Assembly (NCBI GenBank): GCA_937870825.1
Contig: CALMZO010000252.1
Span: forward strand, 1 to 64,000
Length of the DNA stretch: 64,000 nt
Source of the DNA: an uncultured Chloroflexota bacterium
GTDB lineage: Bacteria; Chloroflexota; Anaerolineae; UBA4142; SHND01
Reading direction: 5' to 3'
A model generated the notes under the pieces. It ran no database searches, was not told the origin of the DNA, and saw only the letters and a program-made list of their open reading frames with translations. Shown here one piece after another: positions 57,701-64,000 of this stretch; position 1 is the first letter of the stretch, and each line of letters starts with the position of its first letter. The position numbers and the translations under genes are program-made.

Positions 57701-58246
57701 TCACGTTTTCGGGCGAACATTCAAGACGGTTCCTGTAATGCTTTCGACGATGACGGTTGCGCCGCGCGGAATGGCTTGTCCATCAGCGGAACGCGCGGAC
57801 GCGGTTTGCCGCGAACCCATTGCCACATACGAAATTTCGCCGACGCTGGTTGCAGGAATCGGTGCGGTGACTTCGGCGGTGATGCCGATGAGGTCGCCCT
57901 GTCTGACCGCCGACGAGGCTTGCGGCGCGATAAAGAGAAAGAAAAAAAGCGCGTGCGCGAGAACAGCGACGACAAGCGAACCGACGACTGCCCAAATTAC
58001 GCTCGTCATGGCGGCTTGTCCCATGCCGCGCGTGGCAACGATGCCAATTGCGCCAAATGCGGTCACGAACGCCGCAATCGAAATCGGGCTGATGTTGGCG
58101 ATGGAAATTTCATGCGACAGGTCCACGCCCGGCAAATCAAACGGCAAATCAAAATCCATGCCCGCGAGCAGCGCGATGACCGCATACAAGACGCCGATGC
58201 CCAAGAGGATGAGGTAGAAAATGTCGAGTGCGGACAAATCAAACAT
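57701..58246 (-). CDS. NfeD/YuaF-like membrane protein with OB fold
   Basis: 181 residues. Helices at ALDIFYLILLGIGVLYAVIA, FVTAFGAIGIVATRGMG and VVGSLVVAVLAHALFFFLFI; the C-terminal 70 residues form a small beta domain of the NfeD/YqiJ OB type (GDLIGITAEVTAPIPATSVG; TVIVESITGTVLNVRP). Proteins of this kind pair with flotillins, and the flotillin gene follows after 73 bp. GAGGAAA precedes the ATG at 58246. Confidence 0.88.
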   Translation of the reverse strand: MFDLSALDIFYLILLGIGVLYAVIALLAGMDFDLPFDLPGVDLSHEISIANISPISIAAFVTAFGAIGIVATRGMGQAAMTSVIWAVVGSLVVAVLAHALFFFLFIAPQASSAVRQGDLIGITAEVTAPIPATSVGEISYVAMGSRQTASARSADGQAIPRGATVIVESITGTVLNVRPKT

Positions 58247-58302
58247 GGGATTTTCCTCGCGCGGGGATTATAGCAGAGATTGGAGATGGGAGATTGAAAG
58301 AA

Positions 58303-59139
58303 TCATTCATCAAATAAAAACACCGGCTCTTGATAATATCGCACATTCCGATTTTTCATTTTCTCCTGGAGCCACGCGTCGAGCCACAGATTTTTTTCGT
58401 GCACTGGTTTATCTTGTTCTAAAATGTCCAACGGCAAATTTACGCGCAGCGCGCGTCCGGGAATAATGTGGCGCGTGATGCCCATCGGCACGCGCGCGCC
58501 GCTCAAGGCGAGTTCGATGATTTCGTCGGGCTTGTAACGCGGAAACACCATCACCGCCGCGAGTCGTTTGGGGTCGGCGACGAGTTGTTCGAGATTGGTC
58601 GAAGAAACGCGATAGAGTTCGACTTTTGCCTCGTAGGCGCGCACCACCTCATTCAATGCTTCCGCTTGTTCGCGCAAGTTATCGCTGCAGCGCAAGCCCG
58701 TCAAACGTCCATCGGTGAATTTCAAGTACGCGAGAATTTTTCGTTCTTGGAGTTCGCGCGCGGCTTGCGCTTCATCCATCTCGACTATCGAGACGCACGT
58801 CACGTCATCCAGTTCGCGGCGCAAACCACTCGGCGCAATGTCAAGCAAAAGATGATGCCACGAATCGAGTTTCACTTGCGGCGAGTGGTAATCCACAATT
58901 TGGACAAGCGTGTCGGGGATATGCAATGCGCGTAACGCGCTCGTGCGCGACGCACCGTCGAGAACAATGTAACGCGGCGCGCCGTTTTCATTCACCTGCG
59001 CCACCATCGGTGGATTTTTCAACACGCGTTCGTTCTGTAAACGCTGTGTCAATTTGTCGACGCGTTTGTATTCGATTTCTTCGTGCAGCAAAACATTTTG
59101 TAATGAAACAATTGCAAGTTTCAGTTCGGTGGCTTCCAT
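58303..59139 (-). CDS. ParB/Srx-fold protein of the SerK/SbnI type
   Basis: 278 residues. The family signature of SbnI (Staphylococcus) and archaeal SerK, free-serine kinases with a ParB/sulfiredoxin fold, is visible: LHEEIEYKRVDKLTQRLQNE at 18-37 with the catalytic Glu, PPMVAQVNENGAPRYIVLDG, then GASRTSALRALHI. The middle has VRAYEAKVELYRVSSTNLEQ and RYKPDEIIELALSGARVPMG; SbnI-type proteins also have a C-terminal DNA- or heme-binding part. It may make O-phosphoserine or regulate transcription. It lies 57 bp from the NfeD-like gene; a functional link is not evident. Confidence 0.82.
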   Translation of the reverse strand: MEATELKLAIVSLQNVLLHEEIEYKRVDKLTQRLQNERVLKNPPMVAQVNENGAPRYIVLDGASRTSALRALHIPDTLVQIVDYHSPQVKLDSWHHLLLDIAPSGLRRELDDVTCVSIVEMDEAQAARELQERKILAYLKFTDGRLTGLRCSDNLREQAEALNEVVRAYEAKVELYRVSSTNLEQLVADPKRLAAVMVFPRYKPDEIIELALSGARVPMGITRHIIPGRALRVNLPLDILEQDKPVHEKNLWLDAWLQEKMKNRNVRYYQEPVFLFDE

Positions 59140-59157
59140 GATGCCGATTATACGGAT

Positions 59158-59217
59158 AAAAAAGGAAATAAGGGAAATAAAGGAAACAGGTAGCCAGACT
59201 CTTCTGACTACCTGTTA
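59158..59217 (-). terminator. Terminator after the alkyltransferase-like gene, with AAGGAAAT repeat tail
   Basis: AACAGGTAGCCAGA (59185-59198) pairs with TCTGACTACCTGTT (59203-59216) with one mismatch, directly after the stop at 59219 on the minus strand. The following bases on that strand are the T-rich complement of the AAGGAAATAAGGGAAAT repeat. Confidence 0.72.
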
Positions 59218-59218
59218 T

Positions 59219-59614
59219 TCAAAACAAACTCAACTGCGCCGCGTCATTTCCCTTGTTGCCCCTTATTTCCTTCACCAACGGCGGCGGTTGCTTGTAGCCA
59301 TTCGCTTCCAGCCATTCACCGTTGGGAATCCACCCGACCTCTGCAAAATCTACCCGTCCGTTTTCGTCAAACACAACGCCCTCTTCTTCAAGCCGCGCGC
59401 GTTGTTTTGAACCTGTCGCGCCGCCGAGCGAAATCGCGCCGCGCGCGTTGATGACGCGCTGCCATGGCACATCGTCAGGGCACGCGTTCATCGCGTCGCC
59501 GACATGCCGCATATCGCTCAAGCCCACCATCGCGCCGAGTTGTCCGTACGTGGTCACTTTGCCAAACGGAATCGCGCGGGCGAGCGCGTAAATTTTTTCA
59601 AACAAGTCGTTCAT
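59219..59614 (-). CDS. Alkyltransferase-like protein (ATL), DNA-binding
   Basis: 131 residues from the ATG at 59614. An O6-alkylguanine transferase fold: IYALARAIPFGKVTTYGQLG at the helix-turn-helix, MRHVGDAMNACPDDVPWQRV, GGATGSKQRARLEEEGVVF. The acceptor Cys of the PCHR motif is replaced by Trp51 (PWQR), the signature of ATL proteins, which bind O6-alkylguanine and hand the lesion to nucleotide excision repair without removing the alkyl group themselves. The C-terminal tail KEIRGNKGNDAAQLSLF is encoded by AAGGAAAT-type repeat DNA. It follows trpB2 on the same strand. Confidence 0.93.
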   Translation of the reverse strand: MNDLFEKIYALARAIPFGKVTTYGQLGAMVGLSDMRHVGDAMNACPDDVPWQRVINARGAISLGGATGSKQRARLEEEGVVFDENGRVDFAEVGWIPNGEWLEANGYKQPPPLVKEIRGNKGNDAAQLSLF

Positions 59615-59615
59615 C

Positions 59616-59695
59616 AGAGGACAGATGGCAGATAACAGAACACAGAATTCAGACAACACGAAATCTGTGTTCTGTGTTTTGGATTCTGTTATCTC
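59616..59695. repeat. AACAGAACACAGAATTC inverted repeat
   Basis: GATAACAGAA (59631-59640) pairs with TTCTGTTATC (59684-59693); the inner CACAGAATTC pairs roughly with AAATCTGTGTTCTGTG. The pair fills the spacer between the ATL and trpB2 genes and abuts the trpB2 stop, so it can act as a hairpin between them. Confidence 0.75.
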
Positions 59696-59696
59696 A

Positions 59697-61079
59697 TTAC
59701 GATGCCAGCTCCACCTTTGGCAGCATCGAAATGGCTTTTTCCACTTGTTCACGCGGGTATTCAAAATCTTGAAGTTGTCCGCGCATGTATGCGTCGTACC
59801 CCGCGAGGTCGAAATGACCGTGACCGCAGAGGTTGAACAAAATTGTTTTCTTGACGCCCTCTTCTTTTGCTTTTAACGCTTCTTGAATCACGACGCGAAT
59901 CGCGTGACCCGGTTCGGGCGCGGGGAGAATGCCCTCTTCGCGCGCAAACAACACGTTCGATTCAAAGACCGCGTTTTGTGCGACGGCAACCGCTTCTATC
60001 AAGCCCTCGTCGTACAATTTGCAAATGATGGGCGCCATGCCGTGATAGCGCAGCCCGCCCGCGTGAATCGGCGCGGGAATAAACGACGAACCGAGCGTGT
60101 ACATTTTTACGAGCGGAATAATTTGTCCCGTGTCGCCGAAATCGTACGTGTACACACCTTTCGTCAAAGAAGGCGCGGCAGTCGGTTCGGCGGCGATGAT
60201 GCGCGTATTCTTGCCGTTTTTCATTTTCTCGCGTACGAACGGCAGCGCAAGTCCCGCGAAATTTGAGCCGCCGCCCGCGCAGCCGACGACAATATCCGGA
60301 TATTCGCCCGCCATCTCCATCTGTTTCAACGCTTCTTGCCCGATAATCGTTTGGTGCATCAAGACATGATTCAAGACCGAACCGAGTGAATATTTTGTAT
60401 CTTCGCGCGGCGCGGCATCGGCAACTGCCTCACTAATCGCGAGTCCGAGCGAGCCGGTGTGTTCGGGGTCTTGGGCAAGAAATTTTTGTCCGATGGGATT
60501 GTCGGGCGAGGGAGATGAAACGACTTGCGCGCCATACGTTTCCATCAAAAAGCGGCGATACGGTTTCTGCCGGTACGAAATCGCCACCATGTACACTTTG
60601 CATTCAATGTCATACAACTTGCACGCAAAGGCGAGCGCGCTGCCCCATTGTCCCGCGCCCGTTTCGGTGGTGATGCGTTTCGTCCCTTCCATTTTGTTGT
60701 AATACGCTTGCGGCACGGCGGTATTCGGTTTGTGCGAACCCGATGGGGAAACCCCTTCGTACTTGAAATAAATGTGCGCGGGCGTGCCTAACGCTTTTTC
60801 CAATCGCCGCGCGCGAATTAACGGCGTCGGACGCCACAACTTGTACATCTCGCGCACTTCATCGGGAATGTCCACGTAACTCGTCGCGTACGGACCGACG
60901 CTTGCTTCCTGCATAATCAATTGCATCGGAAACAACGGCGCGAGGTCGGCAGGTCCAATCGGCTGCCCGGTGCCGGGATGAATCACGGGCGGCAGCGGCG
61001 TGGCAAAATCATTTTGGATGTTGTACCACGTCGTCGGCATTTCGCTTTCTTGCAAAACGTATTTGGTTTGCTCGGACAT
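59697..61079 (-). CDS. trpB2: Tryptophan synthase beta chain, TrpB2 type
   Basis: 460 residues. GGAGG precedes the ATG at 61079. The N-terminus [20 protein letters not shown] and the insert typical of TrpB2, [20 protein letters not shown], lead to the PLP lysine in [20 protein letters not shown]. The phosphate loop [17 protein letters not shown] (GGGSN) and the C-terminal [20 protein letters not shown] are intact. TrpB2 enzymes make tryptophan from indole and serine without the alpha subunit, often as indole scavengers or salvage enzymes. A trpA gene lies about 2 kb upstream; its usual partner trpB1 is not in view. The gene follows trpS by 77 bp. Confidence 0.94.
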   Translation of the reverse strand: MSEQTKYVLQESEMPTTWYNIQNDFATPLPPVIHPGTGQPIGPADLAPLFPMQLIMQEASVGPYATSYVDIPDEVREMYKLWRPTPLIRARRLEKALGTPAHIYFKYEGVSPSGSHKPNTAVPQAYYNKMEGTKRITTETGAGQWGSALAFACKLYDIECKVYMVAISYRQKPYRRFLMETYGAQVVSSPSPDNPIGQKFLAQDPEHTGSLGLAISEAVADAAPREDTKYSLGSVLNHVLMHQTIIGQEALKQMEMAGEYPDIVVGCAGGGSNFAGLALPFVREKMKNGKNTRIIAAEPTAAPSLTKGVYTYDFGDTGQIIPLVKMYTLGSSFIPAPIHAGGLRYHGMAPIICKLYDEGLIEAVAVAQNAVFESNVLFAREEGILPAPEPGHAIRVVIQEALKAKEEGVKKTILFNLCGHGHFDLAGYDAYMRGQLQDFEYPREQVEKAISMLPKVELAS

Positions 61080-61096
61080 ATTCCCTCCTTTGGGTT

Positions 61097-61155
61097 GTTC
61101 GCGTATCGCAAATCGCACAACTGAACACTGAATACTGATTACTGCTCACTATCGC
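61097..61155. repeat. Repeat-filled spacer between trpS and trpB2
   Basis: GCGTATCGCAAATCGC, ACTGAACACTGAATACTGATTAC and CTCACTATCGCACTAC, three families (also at 46,724, 39,546/41,908 and 57,640), stand side by side in this spacer. Confidence 0.65.
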
Positions 61156-61156
61156 A

Positions 61157-62170
61157 CTACACAACAAATCCCACCTTCTCTTTTGCTTTTTGCAATGTCG
61201 GCGCGGCGCGCGAGGCGGCTTGTTCCGCCGCGCGGTGGAGAATCGCATCGAGCGCGCCTTTGTCTTGCATCAACGCGTTGTAGCGTTCTTGAATCGGCTT
61301 GAGCGTTTCGATAATCACATCTGCCACCTCGCGTTTCAGCGCGCCGTACAATTTTCCTTGAAAGTGATTTTCGATTTCAGTCTGCGATTGTCCCGTGAGC
61401 GCCTGATAAATCGTGAGCAAATTGTTCACGCCTGCCTTGCCGGTTTCGTCGCTGAAAACAATTTCCTTGCCCGAATCCGTTGTCGCGCGTTTCAACACCG
61501 CCCACACCTGGTCGGGCGAATCGAGCAATCCCACCGCGTGATGTTTTTGGTCGCTTGCGATGCTCTTGGACATTTTCACCGACGGGTCGTCCAAGCCCAT
61601 GATGCGCGCGCCGATTTTTGGAATCGTGCCTTCGGGCAGCGTGAACGTTTCGCCGTACAAACTGTTGAACCGCTGCGCGACATCGCGCGTCAACTCAATG
61701 TGCTGCTTTTGGTCTTCGCCGACGGGAACGTAATGCGTTTGATACAACAGAATGTCCGCCGCCATCAGTACGGGGTAATCCAAAAGCCCTGTGCTGACAC
61801 TTTCTTGTTTCGCGGACTTGTCTTTGTATTGAGTCATGCGTTCGAGCCAACCCATCGGCGTCACACAATTCAAAATCCATGTCAGTTCCGCGTGCGCGGG
61901 GACATGCGATTGCACAAACAACAAACTTTTTTGCGGGTCAATGCCGCACGCCAACAACACGCCCGCCGCTTGTCGAATTTTTCCGCGCAATATCTTGGGG
62001 TCTTGATAAATCGTGATGGCGTGCAAATCCACCACACAAAAGATATTGTCGTACAAATCTTGTTCAGCGACCCAGCGTTTCACCGCGCCGATATAATTTC
62101 CGATATGAAAATCGCCGGTTGGTTGAATCCCCGAAAAAACAATTTTCTTGCTGCCCACGCCTTCCTCCAT
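61157..62170 (-). CDS. trpS: Tryptophanyl-tRNA synthetase
   Basis: 337 residues from the ATG at 62170; a GTG five codons earlier is an alternative. Class I signatures: the HIGH-type PTGDFHIGNYIGAVKRW and the KMSKS-type DPSVKMSKSIASD. The anticodon region and the rest of the Rossmann fold (FCVVDLHAITIYQDPKILRG; LLDYPVLMAADILLYQTHYV; VPVGEDQKQHIELTRDVAQR) are typical. It charges tRNA-Trp. It lies among tryptophan genes on the same strand, 36 bp after the pseudokinase gene. Confidence 0.96.
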   Translation of the reverse strand: MEEGVGSKKIVFSGIQPTGDFHIGNYIGAVKRWVAEQDLYDNIFCVVDLHAITIYQDPKILRGKIRQAAGVLLACGIDPQKSLLFVQSHVPAHAELTWILNCVTPMGWLERMTQYKDKSAKQESVSTGLLDYPVLMAADILLYQTHYVPVGEDQKQHIELTRDVAQRFNSLYGETFTLPEGTIPKIGARIMGLDDPSVKMSKSIASDQKHHAVGLLDSPDQVWAVLKRATTDSGKEIVFSDETGKAGVNNLLTIYQALTGQSQTEIENHFQGKLYGALKREVADVIIETLKPIQERYNALMQDKGALDAILHRAAEQAASRAAPTLQKAKEKVGFVV

Positions 62171-62206
62171 CGAAACTCGAATCACGTTCTGGCTTGAGAA
62201 ACTTTT

Positions 62207-63166
62207 CTATATTCCGGCAGTCAATTTATTGATAGACTCGATTGCGGCAAATTGCGCGCCTTCATTTGTCGTGACGACAAAGCCGCCTTCCGCCGCGCGC
62301 ACCCCTACGCGCGCGTCACATTTCCCTTCGACGTTCCATTTCAGAATCGTCACGCGTAGTGGAATTTCTTTTTTTGTCTGGGGTTCCGTCAAGAGCAATT
62401 GGGACGAAATCAACCAAATTGCCAATGCCACACACAACGCCAAGCCCCCGCACACCAACACACCCACTGCGATTGCCCATTTCCACACGGAACGTTTGCG
62501 CGGCGATGCCAATTTTTCGCGCGCCGGATCCGGCAGCACTTCAGCCAGCGCTTCGCAAAATTCCTTTCCGTTACGGTAGCGTTTCGTCGCGTCGGGACTG
62601 GTCGCGCGCTCCAAAACTTTGGCGACGTCGCGTGGCAGATTTTCTCCTGCCAATCCTCTCAGCGATGCGCCCAATGCAAACACATCCGAAGCAGGCGTCA
62701 TCTCACGTTTCTGCTCCGGCACCAAAAACGTGTATTCATCGTCAGTTGACGAATCGGTTTGCGAAACAATCAATTCGCCCTGTCTGTTAAAGACCAAGCG
62801 TTCGAGCGAAAGTGGACGCGCCTGCTGCAACACAACGTCCTTGGTATGTGCAAATCCAATTTCACGCGCCAATTGCGCCCACCGCCACCCGAGAAAGGGC
62901 AGTTCGAGTTTATCCACCCAACTCGCAAGCTCCACCATGCGCGTTCCACTCGCCTCGAGCGCGACCCAATTGCCATCTTCCGTTTGGAATCGTTCCACAC
63001 GCGCCGAACGCACATTCGGTTCCCAATCCGGCGATTCGATATGAATCAGCCAATGCATCATGTTATCGCGTTCGGCAAGATAAACATTGGACTGTGTGCC
63101 ATCGCCTACGAGTTCAATGACATTGTATCCTTGAACCACCGCTCCGGGTTTTAGTACGACTGCCAC
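62207..63166 (-). CDS. Membrane-anchored pseudokinase (Ser/Thr kinase-like)
   Basis: 319 residues from a GTG at 63166. The N-terminal 210 residues are kinase-like: a glycine loop VGDGTQSNVYLAE (20-32), then the C-lobe marker SDVFALGASLRGL (160-172) and SPDATKRYRNGKEFCEALAE near 190. The catalytic sites are missing: no VAIK Lys (the place reads HWLIHIES), no HRD Asp (LQQARPLSLERLVFN) and no DFG (SQTD). One transmembrane helix (about 228-254) leads to an external domain of 65 residues (VTILKWNVEGKCDARVGVRA). It probably acts as a ligand-binding or scaffold protein, not a kinase. It lies between trpA and trpS on one strand. Confidence 0.78.
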   Translation of the reverse strand: MAVVLKPGAVVQGYNVIELVGDGTQSNVYLAERDNMMHWLIHIESPDWEPNVRSARVERFQTEDGNWVALEASGTRMVELASWVDKLELPFLGWRWAQLAREIGFAHTKDVVLQQARPLSLERLVFNRQGELIVSQTDSSTDDEYTFLVPEQKREMTPASDVFALGASLRGLAGENLPRDVAKVLERATSPDATKRYRNGKEFCEALAEVLPDPAREKLASPRKRSVWKWAIAVGVLVCGGLALCVALAIWLISSQLLLTEPQTKKEIPLRVTILKWNVEGKCDARVGVRAAEGGFVVTTNEGAQFAAIESINKLTAGI

Positions 63167-63218
63167 TCCTCACCCCGTAGATATTACCCCTCGTGGTTCC
63201 CCGAGACCGCGAGGTTCG

Positions 63219-64000
63219 CTAATGTGGAATCGCGCCGCGCAATTCGCGAATAAACGCGCGCGCCTGTTCAACCGCGGCAGACGCGTCGCCAATTTTTGAA
63301 ACAAGCGCGCTGCCCACAATCACACCATCGGCAATTTCCGCAACCCGCCGCACATTGTCTGCCGTTGAAATTCCGAAACCGACGCATACAGGTTTGTTGG
63401 TTACGGCGCGTGTCCGCGATACAAATTCCGCGATGCCTTCGGGCAGTCCTTCGCGCGCGCCCGTAACACCGGTGAGCGAAACGAGATACAAAAAACCGCG
63501 CGTCGTTTTGCCAATTTTTTTCAAACGTTCATCGCTGCTCGTCGGCGCGGCGAGAAACACCACATGCAAATCTTGGTCACGCGCGGCATCTTGCAAAGCG
63601 TCCGCTTCTTCGATTGGCAAATCGGGAACAATCACACCGTCCGCGCCCACTTCGAACGCGTCGCGCGCAAATTTTTTCAAATCGTACTGCAAAATCGGAT
63701 TGTAATAACCCATCAACACCAGCGGAATTGTAACACCGTTCGCCCGCGCATCTTGCGCAAGGTCCAAACATTTTTTCAGCGTCATGCCATTTTCCAACGC
63801 CACTTGCGTCGCATGTTGAATCACCGGACCATCCGCGAGCGGGTCACTGAACGGAATCCCCAATTCCAAAATATCCGCGCCCGCGTCCTGCGCCGCGCGA
63901 ATCAACTCGCGCGAAGTCTGAATATTTGGAAAACCAAGCGGCAAGTACGGCATGAGTGCCGCGCGCTTGCCTTGTAATTCACGGAACGTTTCGTCAATTC
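63219..64000 (-). CDS. trpA: Tryptophan synthase alpha chain (5' end outside window)
   Basis: The frame is open from the stop at 63219 to the right edge, so about 259 codons are visible and the first few are missing. An internal ATG at 63953 is not the start, because the preceding codons encode RIDETFRELQGKRAALMPYL-type TrpA sequence. Family motifs: LELGIPFSDPLADGPVIQHA (catalytic Glu, and the Asp of the substrate loop), YYNPILQYDLKKFARDAFEV, ADGVIVPDLPIEEADALQDA, FLYLVSLTGVTGAREGLPEG and VCVGFGISTADNVRRVAEIA, the phosphate site. It splits indole-3-glycerol phosphate to indole and glyceraldehyde 3-phosphate. Confidence 0.96.
   Translation of the reverse strand, partial: IDETFRELQGKRAALMPYLPLGFPNIQTSRELIRAAQDAGADILELGIPFSDPLADGPVIQHATQVALENGMTLKKCLDLAQDARANGVTIPLVLMGYYNPILQYDLKKFARDAFEVGADGVIVPDLPIEEADALQDAARDQDLHVVFLAAPTSSDERLKKIGKTTRGFLYLVSLTGVTGAREGLPEGIAEFVSRTRAVTNKPVCVGFGISTADNVRRVAEIADGVIVGSALVSKIGDASAAVEQARAFIRELRGAIPH

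Noticed and set aside
63167-63218. Possible small RNA or tRNA remnant between trpA and the pseudokinase gene
   Set aside because: A short CCTCG/CGAGG pairing is present, but there is no cloverleaf or T-loop sequence; nothing can be supported.
63951-63953. ATG at 63,953 as the start of trpA
   Set aside because: The codons before it up to the window edge are in frame and encode normal TrpA N-terminal sequence, so the gene begins outside the window.

Overview
This is bacterial DNA of moderate to high GC (G+C not counted) with very GCG/CGC-rich codons. I infer a member of the Chloroflexota, probably Anaerolineae-like. The reasons are lipoproteins with long Thr/Pro-rich linkers after the lipidated Cys, a LysM domain fused to an ABC sugar-binding protein, GAF-SpoIIE and RsbW/STAS switch modules, a xisH/xisI pair, a stand-alone TrpB2, and many short-period repeats between genes. 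No 16S rRNA or other phylogenetic marker is present, so the placement is an inference. I found no rRNA, tRNA, CRISPR array, IS element or phage module.

Layout. 1-5,657: a sugar-uptake unit on the minus strand (SorC regulator, ribulose-phosphate-epimerase-like enzyme, LysM-binding protein, two permeases), with a well-formed promoter and a palindromic operator candidate in front of sorC. 5,654-11,019: a DUF2236 protein with a 37-residue membrane peptide, a NarL-type two-component system, a methyltransferase, and xisI with a nonsense-broken xisH. 11,072-16,237: an alpha/beta-hydrolase/acyl-CoA-ligase fusion, a 7-bp repeat array flanking an S23-type four-helix-bundle gene, a split ThDP decarboxylase and an orphan anchored protein. 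16,418-25,155: carbohydrate and salvage enzymes (GH4, GH13, PIG-L deacetylase, nucleoside phosphorylase), paired lipoproteins, an EamA exporter, small membrane proteins and a clan GH-A-like protein. 25,167-27,589: a double-ThyX-like gene overlapping hicB, hicA and a DUF2283 gene. 27,662-31,567: an RsbW/STAS/SpoIIE partner-switching module. 31,713-36,457: membrane and CapA-like surface proteins, a decayed MFS gene and an Ig-like lipoprotein. 36,492-41,880: MoxR, DUF58, DUF4129 and NAD(P)HX repair. 41,992-50,245: envelope glycan genes and a LysM/M23 lipoprotein, plus an exonuclease-WYL fusion. 50,439-59,139: an EEP-family enzyme, a propeller-lipase with an orphan HlyD-like adaptor, a methyltransferase, a flotillin/NfeD pair and a SerK/SbnI-like protein. 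59,219-64,000: an alkyltransferase-like protein, trpB2, trpS, a transmembrane pseudokinase and trpA (cut by the window edge).

The most striking feature is not a gene. At least a dozen families of 6-9-bp-period, often purine-biased repeats (units such as GAGAAACG, NNTGAGC, ACGAACG, AAATCGGA, AATCAGTA, AAGGAAAT, GTAGGGGC) fill many spacers. They also run into reading frames, giving C-terminal tails (RNEKREA, NDERQMTKR), internal loops (NDERRTTNDERR) and N-terminal hydrophobic segments (SRFAFLVSR). In other places they form perfect hairpins at stop codons. A second theme is that several first genes have extended -10 promoters only a few bases before the ATG, which suggests leaderless or near-leaderless transcripts, while genes inside operons have clear GGAGG ribosome-binding sites.
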